A stretch of DNA of 64,000 nt from an uncultured Lachnospiraceae bacterium. Its GTDB lineage: Bacteria; Bacillota; Clostridia; Lachnospirales; Lachnospiraceae. The stretch spans positions 1-64,000 of the forward strand of contig CANRDO010000005.1 in assembly GCA_947629385.1 (NCBI GenBank), read 5' to 3'. The position numbers were made by a program, and so were the translations under genes. This document shows, one piece after another, positions 1-8,600 of this stretch (position 1 is its first letter; each line of letters starts with the position of its first letter). The notes under the pieces were generated by a model. That model saw nothing but the letters and a program-made list of their open reading frames with translations, did not search any database and was not told where the DNA came from.

Positions 1-1433
1 TAGATCTCCTTGAACTGCGCGTAGCGCGCCTCGTACTTCGCGACCAGCTCCGGCTCCGGCTCCACCGTGTCGATGATGCGCACGAGCTTCGCCGCCGCTT
101 CCTCCACGGACGCAAACTCGCCGCAGGCCACCGCCGCCAGCATCGCGCCGCCGAGCGCCGGACCCTCCTCGCTCTCGATCACGTCTACCTTGAGGTTCAG
201 CACGTTCGCGATGATCTTCTTCCACAGCGGGCTCTTCGCGCCGCCGCCGCAGATCTTTGTGCGCTCGATCTTGATGTCAAGCGCTTTCGCCACCTCAAGC
301 GAATCCCTCAGCGCGAACGCCACGCCCTCGAGCACCGCCTGCGTCATATCCGCGCGCGTCGTGTCCATCGTCATGCCGATGAAGGTCGCGCGGGCGTTCG
401 GGTTGTTATGCGGGGAGCGCTCGCCCATCAGGTACGGAAGGAAGAAGACATGGTTCTCGCCGAGCTTCTCGATTGACGCCTGCTCAGCCGCGTAATCCTT
501 CGTGCCGATGATCTCGTCCATCCACCACTTGTTGCAAGAAGCCGCGGAAAGCATGCAGCCCATCAGATGATAATGCCCGTCCGCATGCGCGAACGCGTGC
601 AGCGCGTTGAACTTGTCTACGCCGAACTTCTCCGAGGAGATAAAGATCGTGCCGCTCGTGCCGAGCGAAATATTGCACATGCCGTCGCCAACCGTGCCCG
701 TGCCGACCGCCGCGGCCGCGTTGTCGCCCGCGCCTGCCACGATCTTGACCGTCTCCGGGATCCCGAGCTGTGCCGCCACCTCCGGCAGGATCGTACCGAC
801 CGCCTCGTAGCTCTCGAAGATCTTCGCCATCTGCTCCTCGCGCACACCGCAGATCTCCAGCATCTCCTTCGACCAGCAGCGGTTCCGCACGTCGAACATC
901 AGCATGCCGGACGCGTCCGACACATCCGTGCAGTGCACGCCCGAGAGCTTGTACGCAATGTAGTCCTTCGGGAGCATGATCTTCGCGATCTTCGCGAAAT
1001 TCTCCGGCTCCTTATTCTTCACCCAGAGCACCTTCGGCGCCGTAAATCCCGTAAAGGAAATGTTCGCCGTGTACTCGGAGAGCTTCTCCTTGCCAATCAC
1101 ATTGTTCAGGTAATCGCACTCCTCAAAAGTACGTCCATCGTTCCACAAAAGCGCCGGGCGGATCACATTGTCGTCCTTGTCCAGGATCACAAGCCCGTGC
1201 ATCTGACCGCCGAAGCTGATACCCGCCACCTGACTCTTATCGCAGTCCGCGAACAGCTCCTTCAGCCCCTCGATCGTCTGCGCGTACCAGTCCTCCGGCT
1301 TCTGCTCCGACCAGCCCGGATTCGGGAAATAGATCGGATACTCCCTCGACACAATCTTCTGGATCTTTCCCTTCTCGTCCATCAAAAGCAGCTTCACTGC
1401 CGACGTTCCGAGATCAATTCCTGCATACAGCAT
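1..1433 (-). CDS. xylB: Xylulokinase (3' end outside window)
   Basis: This FGGY-family sugar kinase phosphorylates D-xylulose to xylulose 5-phosphate, feeding the pentose phosphate pathway in the cytoplasm. My translation begins MLYAGIDLGTSAVKLL, with the phosphate-1 DxGT motif near residue 8. It then shows GGQMHG near residue 77, the substrate-binding stretch DNAAAAVGTG, and a C-terminal GGGAKSPLW adenosine motif. These are typical of XylB rather than of glycerol kinase. The ATG at 1433 is preceded by GGAGG at a good distance. About 477 codons are visible without a stop, so the family length of about 490 residues is nearly complete and only the C-terminus is cut by the left edge. It lies 108 bp downstream of the lipid kinase gene on the same strand. 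No xylose isomerase or transporter is visible here. Confidence 0.93.
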   Translation of the reverse strand, partial: MLYAGIDLGTSAVKLLLMDEKGKIQKIVSREYPIYFPNPGWSEQKPEDWYAQTIEGLKELFADCDKSQVAGISFGGQMHGLVILDKDDNVIRPALLWNDGRTFEECDYLNNVIGKEKLSEYTANISFTGFTAPKVLWVKNKEPENFAKIAKIMLPKDYIAYKLSGVHCTDVSDASGMLMFDVRNRCWSKEMLEICGVREEQMAKIFESYEAVGTILPEVAAQLGIPETVKIVAGAGDNAAAAVGTGTVGDGMCNISLGTSGTIFISSEKFGVDKFNALHAFAHADGHYHLMGCMLSAASCNKWWMDEIIGTKDYAAEQASIEKLGENHVFFLPYLMGERSPHNNPNARATFIGMTMDTTRADMTQAVLEGVAFALRDSLEVAKALDIKIERTKICGGGAKSPLWKKIIANVLNLKVDVIESEEGPALGGAMLAAVACGEFASVEEAAAKLVRIIDTVEPEPELVAKYEARYAQFKEI

Positions 1434-1541
1434 ATCCTTTTCCTCCGTTTCCTGTTGAATTCACATATTTCTATAAATGCGCGTCCGCACATTATATTCC
1501 CGCTTTGCAAACGCATTGCCAGAATGCACCTGGGCCTGTCA

Positions 1542-2462
1542 TTATGAAACAATCTCGTGCATCACAGGCTCCAGCGCTGTGTCCACGATGATATTCAGCA
1601 CCTGCTGCAAATTGACCAGCTCCACCTCCGTGTGCTCGCCGCCGTTCTCGCCGTCCCTTGTCCACGCGATCGGCTCCTTCGAGAGAATCTTCAGCCGGTT
1701 CGTCTTAAAGCGCACGACCTTCCCGGACGACTCCTCGCGCGTCAGGACCGCCGTGATGATCTCCTGCCAGTCGATGAGGTTCTGCGGATTGCGCACCAGC
1801 GTCACCTCAAACAAACCGTCGTTGAGCTCTATGTTGTGCCCCGGAAGGCCCTTAAACCCACCGACTGAATTTGAATTCGTGATCATGCCAAACACAAACT
1901 CGCCCTCGTCACAGAACTCCTCGCTCTCAACGTACATCCAGCGGCTCTTCCACGTACCCATGCGCTTCATTGCCTCCAGCAGGTACGCCACATGCCCGAG
2001 CATATTCTTCATGTCCTGATTTGTCTGGTACGACACGTCTGTAAACGCCCCGAACGCCGCCACATATACGAAATACTCCTCATTGAAACGGCCAATATCG
2101 CAGGGAAAGATCTCTCCCCCCACGATCAGCTTCGCCGCCTGATCCATCTGCTTCGGAATGCCGAGGCTGTTGCCGAAATCATTCGTGCTGCCCGCGGGGA
2201 TATAGCCGATCGGTCGCTTCACTCCGCTGTCCATCAGCCCGGCGACCACCTCGTCGAGCGTGCCGTCGCCGCCACAGCAGGAAATCAGCTCAAAATCCTT
2301 CGCACGCTCCTTTACCTTCTCCCGCGCGTCCCGCTCCCCGCTCGTCGGATGCACCGTCACCTCATATCCGCCCGCAGCAAATGTCTCCACAATCGTCGAG
2401 AGATTATTTCGAATCAGCCCCTTCCCGGACCGAGGATTATATACAAACAGCATCTTCTTCAT
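1542..2462 (-). CDS. Diacylglycerol kinase family lipid kinase (YegS/DgkB/LCB5 type)
   Basis: The protein belongs to the family that phosphorylates diacylglycerol or related lipids at the membrane face, which in Firmicutes recycles diacylglycerol from lipoteichoic acid synthesis. The catalytic domain shows FVYNPRSGKG at residues 6-15, the nucleotide-binding GGDGT at 64-68, and GSTNDFGNSLGIP near residue 91, all diagnostic. I placed the start at the ATG at 2462 because the protein then begins at the conserved first strand and a GGAG lies about 11 nt upstream. An upstream in-frame start at 2492 would add ten residues with no better site. The resulting 306 residues match the family. It could be DgkB proper or a close paralogue; the substrate cannot be read from sequence. 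Confidence 0.88.
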   Translation of the reverse strand: MKKMLFVYNPRSGKGLIRNNLSTIVETFAAGGYEVTVHPTSGERDAREKVKERAKDFELISCCGGDGTLDEVVAGLMDSGVKRPIGYIPAGSTNDFGNSLGIPKQMDQAAKLIVGGEIFPCDIGRFNEEYFVYVAAFGAFTDVSYQTNQDMKNMLGHVAYLLEAMKRMGTWKSRWMYVESEEFCDEGEFVFGMITNSNSVGGFKGLPGHNIELNDGLFEVTLVRNPQNLIDWQEIITAVLTREESSGKVVRFKTNRLKILSKEPIAWTRDGENGGEHTEVELVNLQQVLNIIVDTALEPVMHEIVS

Positions 2463-2622
2463 GATCAACACATCTCCAAAAAATTCTGGCAAAAAAACTA
2501 GTCTATTTGTATATATTACTACGTAATCGTGCGAATCTCAAGTAAATTATTGCTAATCTTGCACGATAATCCGGCAAAAAAATCGAGCCGGCTGTTCTGC
2601 ATGTGCATACACAGTCGACTCC

Positions 2623-3087
2623 CTATCTGTCTCTCATACTGTCGATCAATTTTAACAACTCAAGCTCACTTGTGAAGCTGTGCGCCTCATTGTGTTCCAG
2701 CCACACAAGCTCGCCCTGCCAGGTCGCGTTCTGACGGTACTGAACACGAACCGCGTACGTGGCACGCTCGCCCCTGTAATCCAAAAGCTCCGTCTGCTCC
2801 ATTACCTTGGCCGGCCGCTCACGCCTCGCGTACTCCACGACCTCCTTCTTTCCCCCGGTATTCCCGTACCGGCGCAGGGCCACAGAAGCCTGTGGATAAT
2901 TGATTTTCTCCATGACCTGTTCCATCATCAACAGCAGCTGATACTGATCCTCGAATCTGGCAGGCTCCCGGCTATAGCAGCTGTACAGCCGTCCCGGCTC
3001 GCTTCCTCCGTCTCCGCTATCGATACAGATCACCATGAGGTTGGGCGCGGCGACACCGATCCTGAAAAAACTCTGACTGTCACTCAA
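2623..3087 (-). CDS. WQG-motif small protein 1, coupled to BTAD regulator
   Basis: I do not recognise this 154-residue protein as a named family. It has no signal peptide or membrane helix. Its N-terminal half carries CIDSGDG, GRLYSCYSREP and a helix ending NYPQ. Its C-terminal half has a beta-rich stretch, then TWQGELVWLE and a final helix with SELELLKLID. The same two blocks recur in the protein at 24154-24591, and the second alone in the one at 20714-20986, so these are paralogues. The start is TTG at 3087, directly after the TGA of the regulator gene, with GGAGG 8 nt upstream inside the regulator. The two genes are therefore almost certainly translationally coupled. A role as partner or modulator of the regulator is inference from context. 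Confidence 0.8.
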   Translation of the reverse strand: MSDSQSFFRIGVAAPNLMVICIDSGDGGSEPGRLYSCYSREPARFEDQYQLLLMMEQVMEKINYPQASVALRRYGNTGGKKEVVEYARRERPAKVMEQTELLDYRGERATYAVRVQYRQNATWQGELVWLEHNEAHSFTSELELLKLIDSMRDR

Positions 3088-4371
3088 TCACGATACCTCC
3101 TCACCCTTTTCTCCGTCCAGCTGGCTCCATACCGGCCCGGCACTGCGGAACTTCGGCTTCTCATCCACGGCGTCCTCGTCGATCTCAGCCACGGACGCGA
3201 CATAATAATTCACCTGGAAATCGCTCCTGCGTACCTTTTTGCTGAACGCGCGGTCGATCCGGGCGGAAACCTTCGCACAGTTCTCCTGGTTGATCTCCGG
3301 CAGCATGATCAGATATTGCTGCGTATTGTACCGTGTGTAGAAATCCCCGCGCCGCAGCACCTCCATGATCGAATCGCGCAGCGCCTTCGAGATCAGCTGC
3401 TCCTTCTCCGCGGAGCCCATCTCTCTTCCCGTGTGCTTCAGCGTACACAGCATGAGGTACACCGACATCCCGTTGCGCTCCATCATGCGGCTAATCACGT
3501 GGTAGATATCGACAAAACTCGGATATGTACAATAATAAGCGCCCGGGAACCTCTGCCTCTCCCGTATTCTCTGCTTGATATCATGAATAACCCCGGACGA
3601 CTGCGAAATCCGCTCCGCCATCAGGTGCGCGCGGCTGAGCATCTCCGGCGAAGGCGGCAGTCCCAGCTCGTCGAAAAACAGCTTCGTCACCTTCTCATAG
3701 ATTTCCATCGCCTCGCGGAAACGGGACATCGCGATCAAGCTGTCGATCTGCCAGAGCGCCCAATCGTCGAACGGATAAATCGCAGCGGCCGTGGTCGCAA
3801 GCTGGAAAATATCGTCGTAGCGCTCTTCCTCCTGCAGCCAGCCGAACAGCTCCTTCAGGCTCTCCTCATAAAGCTCCTGATAATGCACATTGCGCACGGC
3901 GACCCAATCCTCGCCGACCATGTTCGGCAGAAATTCGCCGGTGTAGAGACGACACGCCTCCAGAAACGCCTCCGTCTTCGCGGCCGGATCCTCTTCCTTC
4001 TTTCCCTTCTCGATCAGCTTCTCGAACTCAATCGCGTCCACCTGCACCGGGATCGCCTCGTCCTCCCAGCGACACATGCCCCTCTTGATCACAACATAAT
4101 TCGCCTCGGGGAAGCCCCCCGCCTTGAGCTGCTTCTTCAGGCGGAAGATCGTATTGTTCAGGCTGCCGTTTTTGTTCTCGACCTCCTCACGGCCATAGAG
4201 CGCATCCGCCAGGCTGGTCTTCGCGATCCCGCCGGCCTCAATGTTCATCAGGAGAATCTGCAGAAGCTGCATCGACTTTGACGTCGTGTTGCGGTCAAGC
4301 GCAATCTCACGGCCCTCATAGTAAATAGAAAATCCGCCGAGCATCTTCGCCTTCAACACCTGCTCCGCCAT
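3088..4371 (-). CDS. SARP/BTAD-type transcriptional regulator with degenerate GGDEF-like C-terminal domain
   Basis: The protein is a probable DNA-binding activator. Residues 1 to about 105 resemble the winged-helix domain of AfsR/SARP regulators (KMLGGFSIYYEGR, then NNTIFRLKKQLK). Residues about 113-255 fit the helical bacterial transcriptional activator domain, including QALW-like positions (DDWALWQID) and FREAMEIYEKV. Residues about 260-400 align by eye with a GGDEF fold: a YPSFVDIYHVISR helix, VYLMLCTL in the place of the LLxxDxD strand, and RYNTQQYLIMLPE near residue 347 where a cyclase has RYGGDEFLILLP. The catalytic signature is lost, so the domain is probably a sensor or dimerisation module. 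The ATG at 4371 has GAGGTG upstream. A good promoter with palindromes between -35 and -10 lies at 4435-4463. Confidence 0.83.
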   Translation of the reverse strand: MAEQVLKAKMLGGFSIYYEGREIALDRNTTSKSMQLLQILLMNIEAGGIAKTSLADALYGREEVENKNGSLNNTIFRLKKQLKAGGFPEANYVVIKRGMCRWEDEAIPVQVDAIEFEKLIEKGKKEEDPAAKTEAFLEACRLYTGEFLPNMVGEDWVAVRNVHYQELYEESLKELFGWLQEEERYDDIFQLATTAAAIYPFDDWALWQIDSLIAMSRFREAMEIYEKVTKLFFDELGLPPSPEMLSRAHLMAERISQSSGVIHDIKQRIRERQRFPGAYYCTYPSFVDIYHVISRMMERNGMSVYLMLCTLKHTGREMGSAEKEQLISKALRDSIMEVLRRGDFYTRYNTQQYLIMLPEINQENCAKVSARIDRAFSKKVRRSDFQVNYYVASVAEIDEDAVDEKPKFRSAGPVWSQLDGEKGEEVS

Positions 4372-4434
4372 GATATCCGCACCTCACTTTCCTTAAATCC
4401 TGTATCGCCACTCCGGACAACAAACCTTCAATTT

Positions 4435-4471
4435 ATTATGCCACACAATTGTTCGAACTGCAACAATTGTT
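4435..4471 (-). promoter_or_regulatory. Sigma-A-type promoter of the BTAD regulator with overlapping palindromes
   Basis: On the minus strand TTGCAG (4458-4463) and CATAAT (4435-4440) are separated by 17 bp. Two copies of the palindromic core AACAATTGTT-like sequence (4445-4453 and 4461-4471) cover the spacer and the -35 element. A related TAACAATTCGA lies further upstream near 4520. The arrangement suggests a repressor or autoregulatory site. Confidence 0.55.
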
Positions 4472-4584
4472 TATGGTACATAAAAGGCAAATTCGCAAAA
4501 TTCAGACAAATTTATCTGTTGTAACAATTCGAGTGAAAATGTGAGGCGATTCTCCAAGCTCCCGACAGCAGATATCCCGGCCCG

Positions 4585-5475
4585 TCATGACAATCTGTGC
4601 AGCACTTCCTCGAAGCACACTCCGTCTGTAAGCGGCAAATCCAGCTCAATCGACCGCTCAATGCAGCGCTTCACGAAAAGCGACGCCTTGCGCACGGAAT
4701 CCTGAAACGGCACGCCGTTGACCGCGTCCGCCGCAATGATTGCCGCGAAGATATCCCCGGTCCCGGAGCGCTGCGTACCCACCTTGTGCGTACGCCGGAT
4801 CTTGCCCGGCTGACCCTGCTCGTGGCAGTAATTCGCGATAAACTCCCCCTGAGGAATCCCGGTAATCACCACCTTCGACGGCCCGAGTGCGCCAAGCTTC
4901 TCCGCGAGGCCGACGATCTCCCGCATCCTCCAGTGATCCGCATGGTACGGCGTATCCGTCAGGATACACGCCTCTGTCAGGTTCGGTGTCAGGATGTCCG
5001 CGTAAGCCACAAGCTTCTTCATCTCCTCGCACATTTGCGGCGTGTATGTCGGATACGGCTTCCCGTAATCTCCCATGACCGGATCCACGACAATGATCGT
5101 ATCCTCCTTCCGGAATTCCCGGAAGAAGCGTATCACGATCCGGATCTGCTCCTTTGAGCCGAGAAAACCGCTGCTGATGCCCTTAAATTCCAGCCCCAGC
5201 TTCTTCCACTCATCAATATACGCCTGCATCCGATCCGTGTAGTCCTCGAAAAAGAAGCTGTCGAAGCCCGTGTGGTTCGAAAAGATCGACGTCGGGACCG
5301 GGCAGCACTGAATCTTCATCGCGGAAATGATCGGAAGCGCCACCGCGATCGAACAGCGCCCGAAGCCCGAAAAATCATTGATCACAGCGATCTTCTTCTG
5401 GCGGTTGTGATCCACTCTCTGTCCTCGCCGCGCCTCACGAGTATGATCCGCCTTCTGCCTGCCTTCTGTTTTCAT
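4585..5475 (-). CDS. Pyridoxamine/pyridoxal kinase
   Basis: This PfkB/ribokinase-fold enzyme phosphorylates pyridoxal, pyridoxamine or pyridoxine in the vitamin B6 salvage pathway. After a basic N-terminal extension of about 26 residues the conserved core starts at KKIAVINDFSGFGRCS. It continues with VDPVMGDYGKPY, LTPNLTEACILT and the anion-hole signature SGTGDIFAAII near residue 240, all of which mark pyridoxal kinases. Length (296 aa) is normal once the extension is removed. The ATG at 5475 has GAGG 9 nt upstream. The gene stands between the BTAD regulator and the first giant gene, separated from the latter by a strong terminator at 5593-5623, so it is probably transcribed separately. Confidence 0.9.
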   Translation of the reverse strand: MKTEGRQKADHTREARRGQRVDHNRQKKIAVINDFSGFGRCSIAVALPIISAMKIQCCPVPTSIFSNHTGFDSFFFEDYTDRMQAYIDEWKKLGLEFKGISSGFLGSKEQIRIVIRFFREFRKEDTIIVVDPVMGDYGKPYPTYTPQMCEEMKKLVAYADILTPNLTEACILTDTPYHADHWRMREIVGLAEKLGALGPSKVVITGIPQGEFIANYCHEQGQPGKIRRTHKVGTQRSGTGDIFAAIIAADAVNGVPFQDSVRKASLFVKRCIERSIELDLPLTDGVCFEEVLHRLS

Positions 5476-5592
5476 CCATATTCACCTCAGATTGATCGGT
5501 TAATCTACGCTATTTTACTTTATCCCCCGCGAAAAATCCACTGTTTTTTCGGACGGGAGCAGAATTTCTGTCCAACCCTTGGCAAAAAGCCC

Positions 5593-5623
5593 GAGAAAAG
5601 AGGCGCCGCAGATCTGCGGCGCC
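5593..5623 (-). terminator. Rho-independent terminator of the first giant gene
   Basis: A perfect 22-nt palindrome at 5602-5623 (arms GGCGCCGCAGA) is followed on the minus strand by TCTTTTC. It lies about 30 bp after the stop codon of the giant surface-protein gene. Confidence 0.85.
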
Positions 5624-5654
5624 CCGATGTTAATCCTGTATTGCTTTGTTTCTT

Positions 5655-8600
5655 TTAATTCTTTTTCTTTCTGCGCTTCAGCAGGATCGCTGCGATCAGC
5701 AGCACTGCAGCCGCCAGCAGCAGTCCGATGTAGAGCGCGATCGGCGTCTCATCGCCCGTCTTCACGGCCTTTGTCTTCTCCGGAACCGTATCCGTCTCGT
5801 CCTCTTGGTAACCCTCTGTCTCGGTCTCCTTCTCGCGCTCCTGGTTCGTGATCACGACCTTGCCCTCCAGATGATCCACATCCATCGTGACAGCCGTGCC
5901 GTCCACCGATACATCGTAGCGGAACGACGCCGAGCCGGCCACCGGGTAGCCATTCTTGTCAACCTCGGTCACGTATACGGTCGTTTCTCCGTCCTCCGGA
6001 ACCGTGACAGTCACGATATCGGATACGGAAGATTTGCCCTCGAGCGCCAGCTTCACGATGTTCTGCGATACATCCTCAGAAAGCTTCGTAAGCTCAGCGT
6101 CAGCAAAGATTCCCGCGTAGAACGTCTTGTTGCTCGCCTTGAGCACGCCGTCCGCTCCGAGCAGCTGCTTCGTGATCGTCAGCCTGCCTTCACGGTAGAA
6201 CTCCTCCGGAATCTCCGTGAACACATTGCGGAAGTACAGCACCGTCGTTCCATCGCCCTTCTCAACTGTCACGACATTGTCGTTGTAGAAGTCTGCCGTG
6301 TACATCTCGCCTGTCGCCAGAACACCGCCGATGTCGTTGACTACCGTGCCGTCCTCCAGCGTCTCAGCTACGTAGTACGTCTTGCCGACCTCAAGATTCT
6401 CGAACGTCGTCGAGGAGGTATTTCTATCCTTGAACTCGATCGCCTGAACCTCAGATACACGGTTCGTCAGAGCCTCGTCGTCAAACAGAGCCACATAGAA
6501 GGTCGCGTCTACCGCGTTCCAGAGCTCGTTGTCGTATACCAGCTGCTTCGTCACTACAAGCTTCGTATCCTCTTCCTCCGGAGCGTTCGTCACATCCAGC
6601 GTCACGGATACCTCTGCCTTCGTCCTGTCTGCCTCATCCGGACCGATCGTGAACGGATACTGCTTCGGCTTGCCGTCCTCATCCGTCGCGATGACGAATC
6701 CTTCCGGCGCCTCCGTCTCGACGAAGTAGTAATCGTTCGCCGTCAGGCCGCCGATCGTCAGCGTGCCGTCGATGCCGGTCACATACGCCGCGTTGTTGTA
6801 CAGCGCCCATCCGCTCTCGGTCTCATCGGTCTTGTAGTACAGCTGGAACGCCGCGCCTGCAAGCGCTTCGCCGTTCTCCTCGTTCGTCTTCCTCAGGATC
6901 ACGGAGCCGATGATCGGCGCATCCTCTACCAGGTATGTCTCATTGCCGTCCTCGTCGGTCGTCTTCCTCATGCCTGTCGTGATCGTGCCGTCCTTCTCTA
7001 CCGTGAACTCAATGTCGGTCACATATGCGTATCCATCCGGGGCCACTTCCTCACGGAGCGTGTAGCTCTCGCCCGCCTTCAGCTTCGCACCGAAGTCATG
7101 CGTCTCACCCTTCTTCGACGTCCAGCTGTCTACTACCTTGCCGTCCTTGTCGAGCACTTCGAGCTGCGCTCCCTCAAGTTCCTCATCGTTCGTGACATCT
7201 GTCTTATTCACGTTGAAGTGCAGCGGCGCATCCTCTACCAGGTATGTCTCATTGCCGTCCTCGTCGGTCGTCTTCCTCATGCCTGTCGTGATCGTGCCGT
7301 CCTTCTCTACCGTGAACTCAATGTCGGTCACATATGCGTATCCATCCGGGGCCACTTCCTCACGGAGCGTGTAGCTCTCGCCCGCCTTCAGCTTCGCACC
7401 GAAGTCATGCGTCTCACCCTTCTTCGACGTCCAGCTGTCTACTACCTTGCCGTCCTTGTCGAGCACTTCGAGCTGCGCTCCCTCAAGTTCCTCATCGTTC
7501 GTGACATCTGTCTTATTCACGTTGAAGTGCAGCGGCGCATCCTCTACCAGGTAAACCGTCTCACCGTTCTCGCCGGTCGTCTTCGGCATGCCCGTCTCAA
7601 TCTCTCCGTTGTCCGTTACGCTGAACTCGATATCCGTCGTGTATGCGTATCCGTCCGGAGCCACTGTCTCTCTGAGCACGTAGCTCTTGCCTTCCTCCAG
7701 CTTGTCACCGAAGTCGTGCGTCTCGCCCGCCTTCGACGTCCAGCTGTCTATCACATTGCCGTCCTTGTCGAGCACTTCGAGCTCTGCGCCTTCAACTTCC
7801 TTGCTGTTGTCGCCAACCTCCGTCTTGTTCACATGGAACTCAACCGTCAGCTCATTGTCAAACTCTGCTTCAAGCTTCGGCTCGCCCTCAATGGCGTTGC
7901 CTTCCGCATCGACCAGCGTCAGTTTCAGATTTCCGTCATGCTTCTCGCCGTCTTCGACTTTCACTCTAAAGACATATACCGTATTGTCTACCGTGTAGCC
8001 GCCCATCTCGTCGTTATCCGCAATCTGGAACTCCTTCATCTGATACGTATAGGTGTTTCCGATATCAGCCTGCGTGTAGGCAAGATCCGTAAACTTGAAT
8101 GTTCCATCCGGCTCAAGGCTCTTGCTCCCCAATCTCACATAGCCAGTATCGTCCACTCGCCACAGCTGGAATCTTACCAGCTTATTCAGGCGTTCGATCT
8201 GCTCAGGCGTCACAGCTTTGCCGTTCACCTTCTTCAGACCACTTGCCGGCACACTGCCTGTCGCATTGTAGTCGTTGACAAACTCCATACTGCCCTTCAT
8301 GTAACTCGGGCTTACCACAAGCGTACCATTGCCTCTGTCTAATACCAGAACCTTCACTTCGAAGCTCTGTGTACGATACGTGATCGTCGGGTCAAAGTTC
8401 TCATCGCCTTCTTTCGGGATCACCTCGCTCACCGTATAGACATGCGTCCCGACATCATCCAGCGCGTAGTGGATCGTCTCAAAGTCGATCGCGCCGCCTG
8501 CAAGAGTCGTGCCCGTCGCTACAGTCTTTCCGTCCTCATCCGTGATCACGAAGTTGAACTCGCCTGCCTTCACATCTTCGCCACGCTTACCAGTCAGTTC

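Noticed and set aside
4372..4584. tRNA or small RNA genes in intergenic gaps
   Set aside because: No cloverleaf or T-loop consensus was found in this or the other gaps I read.
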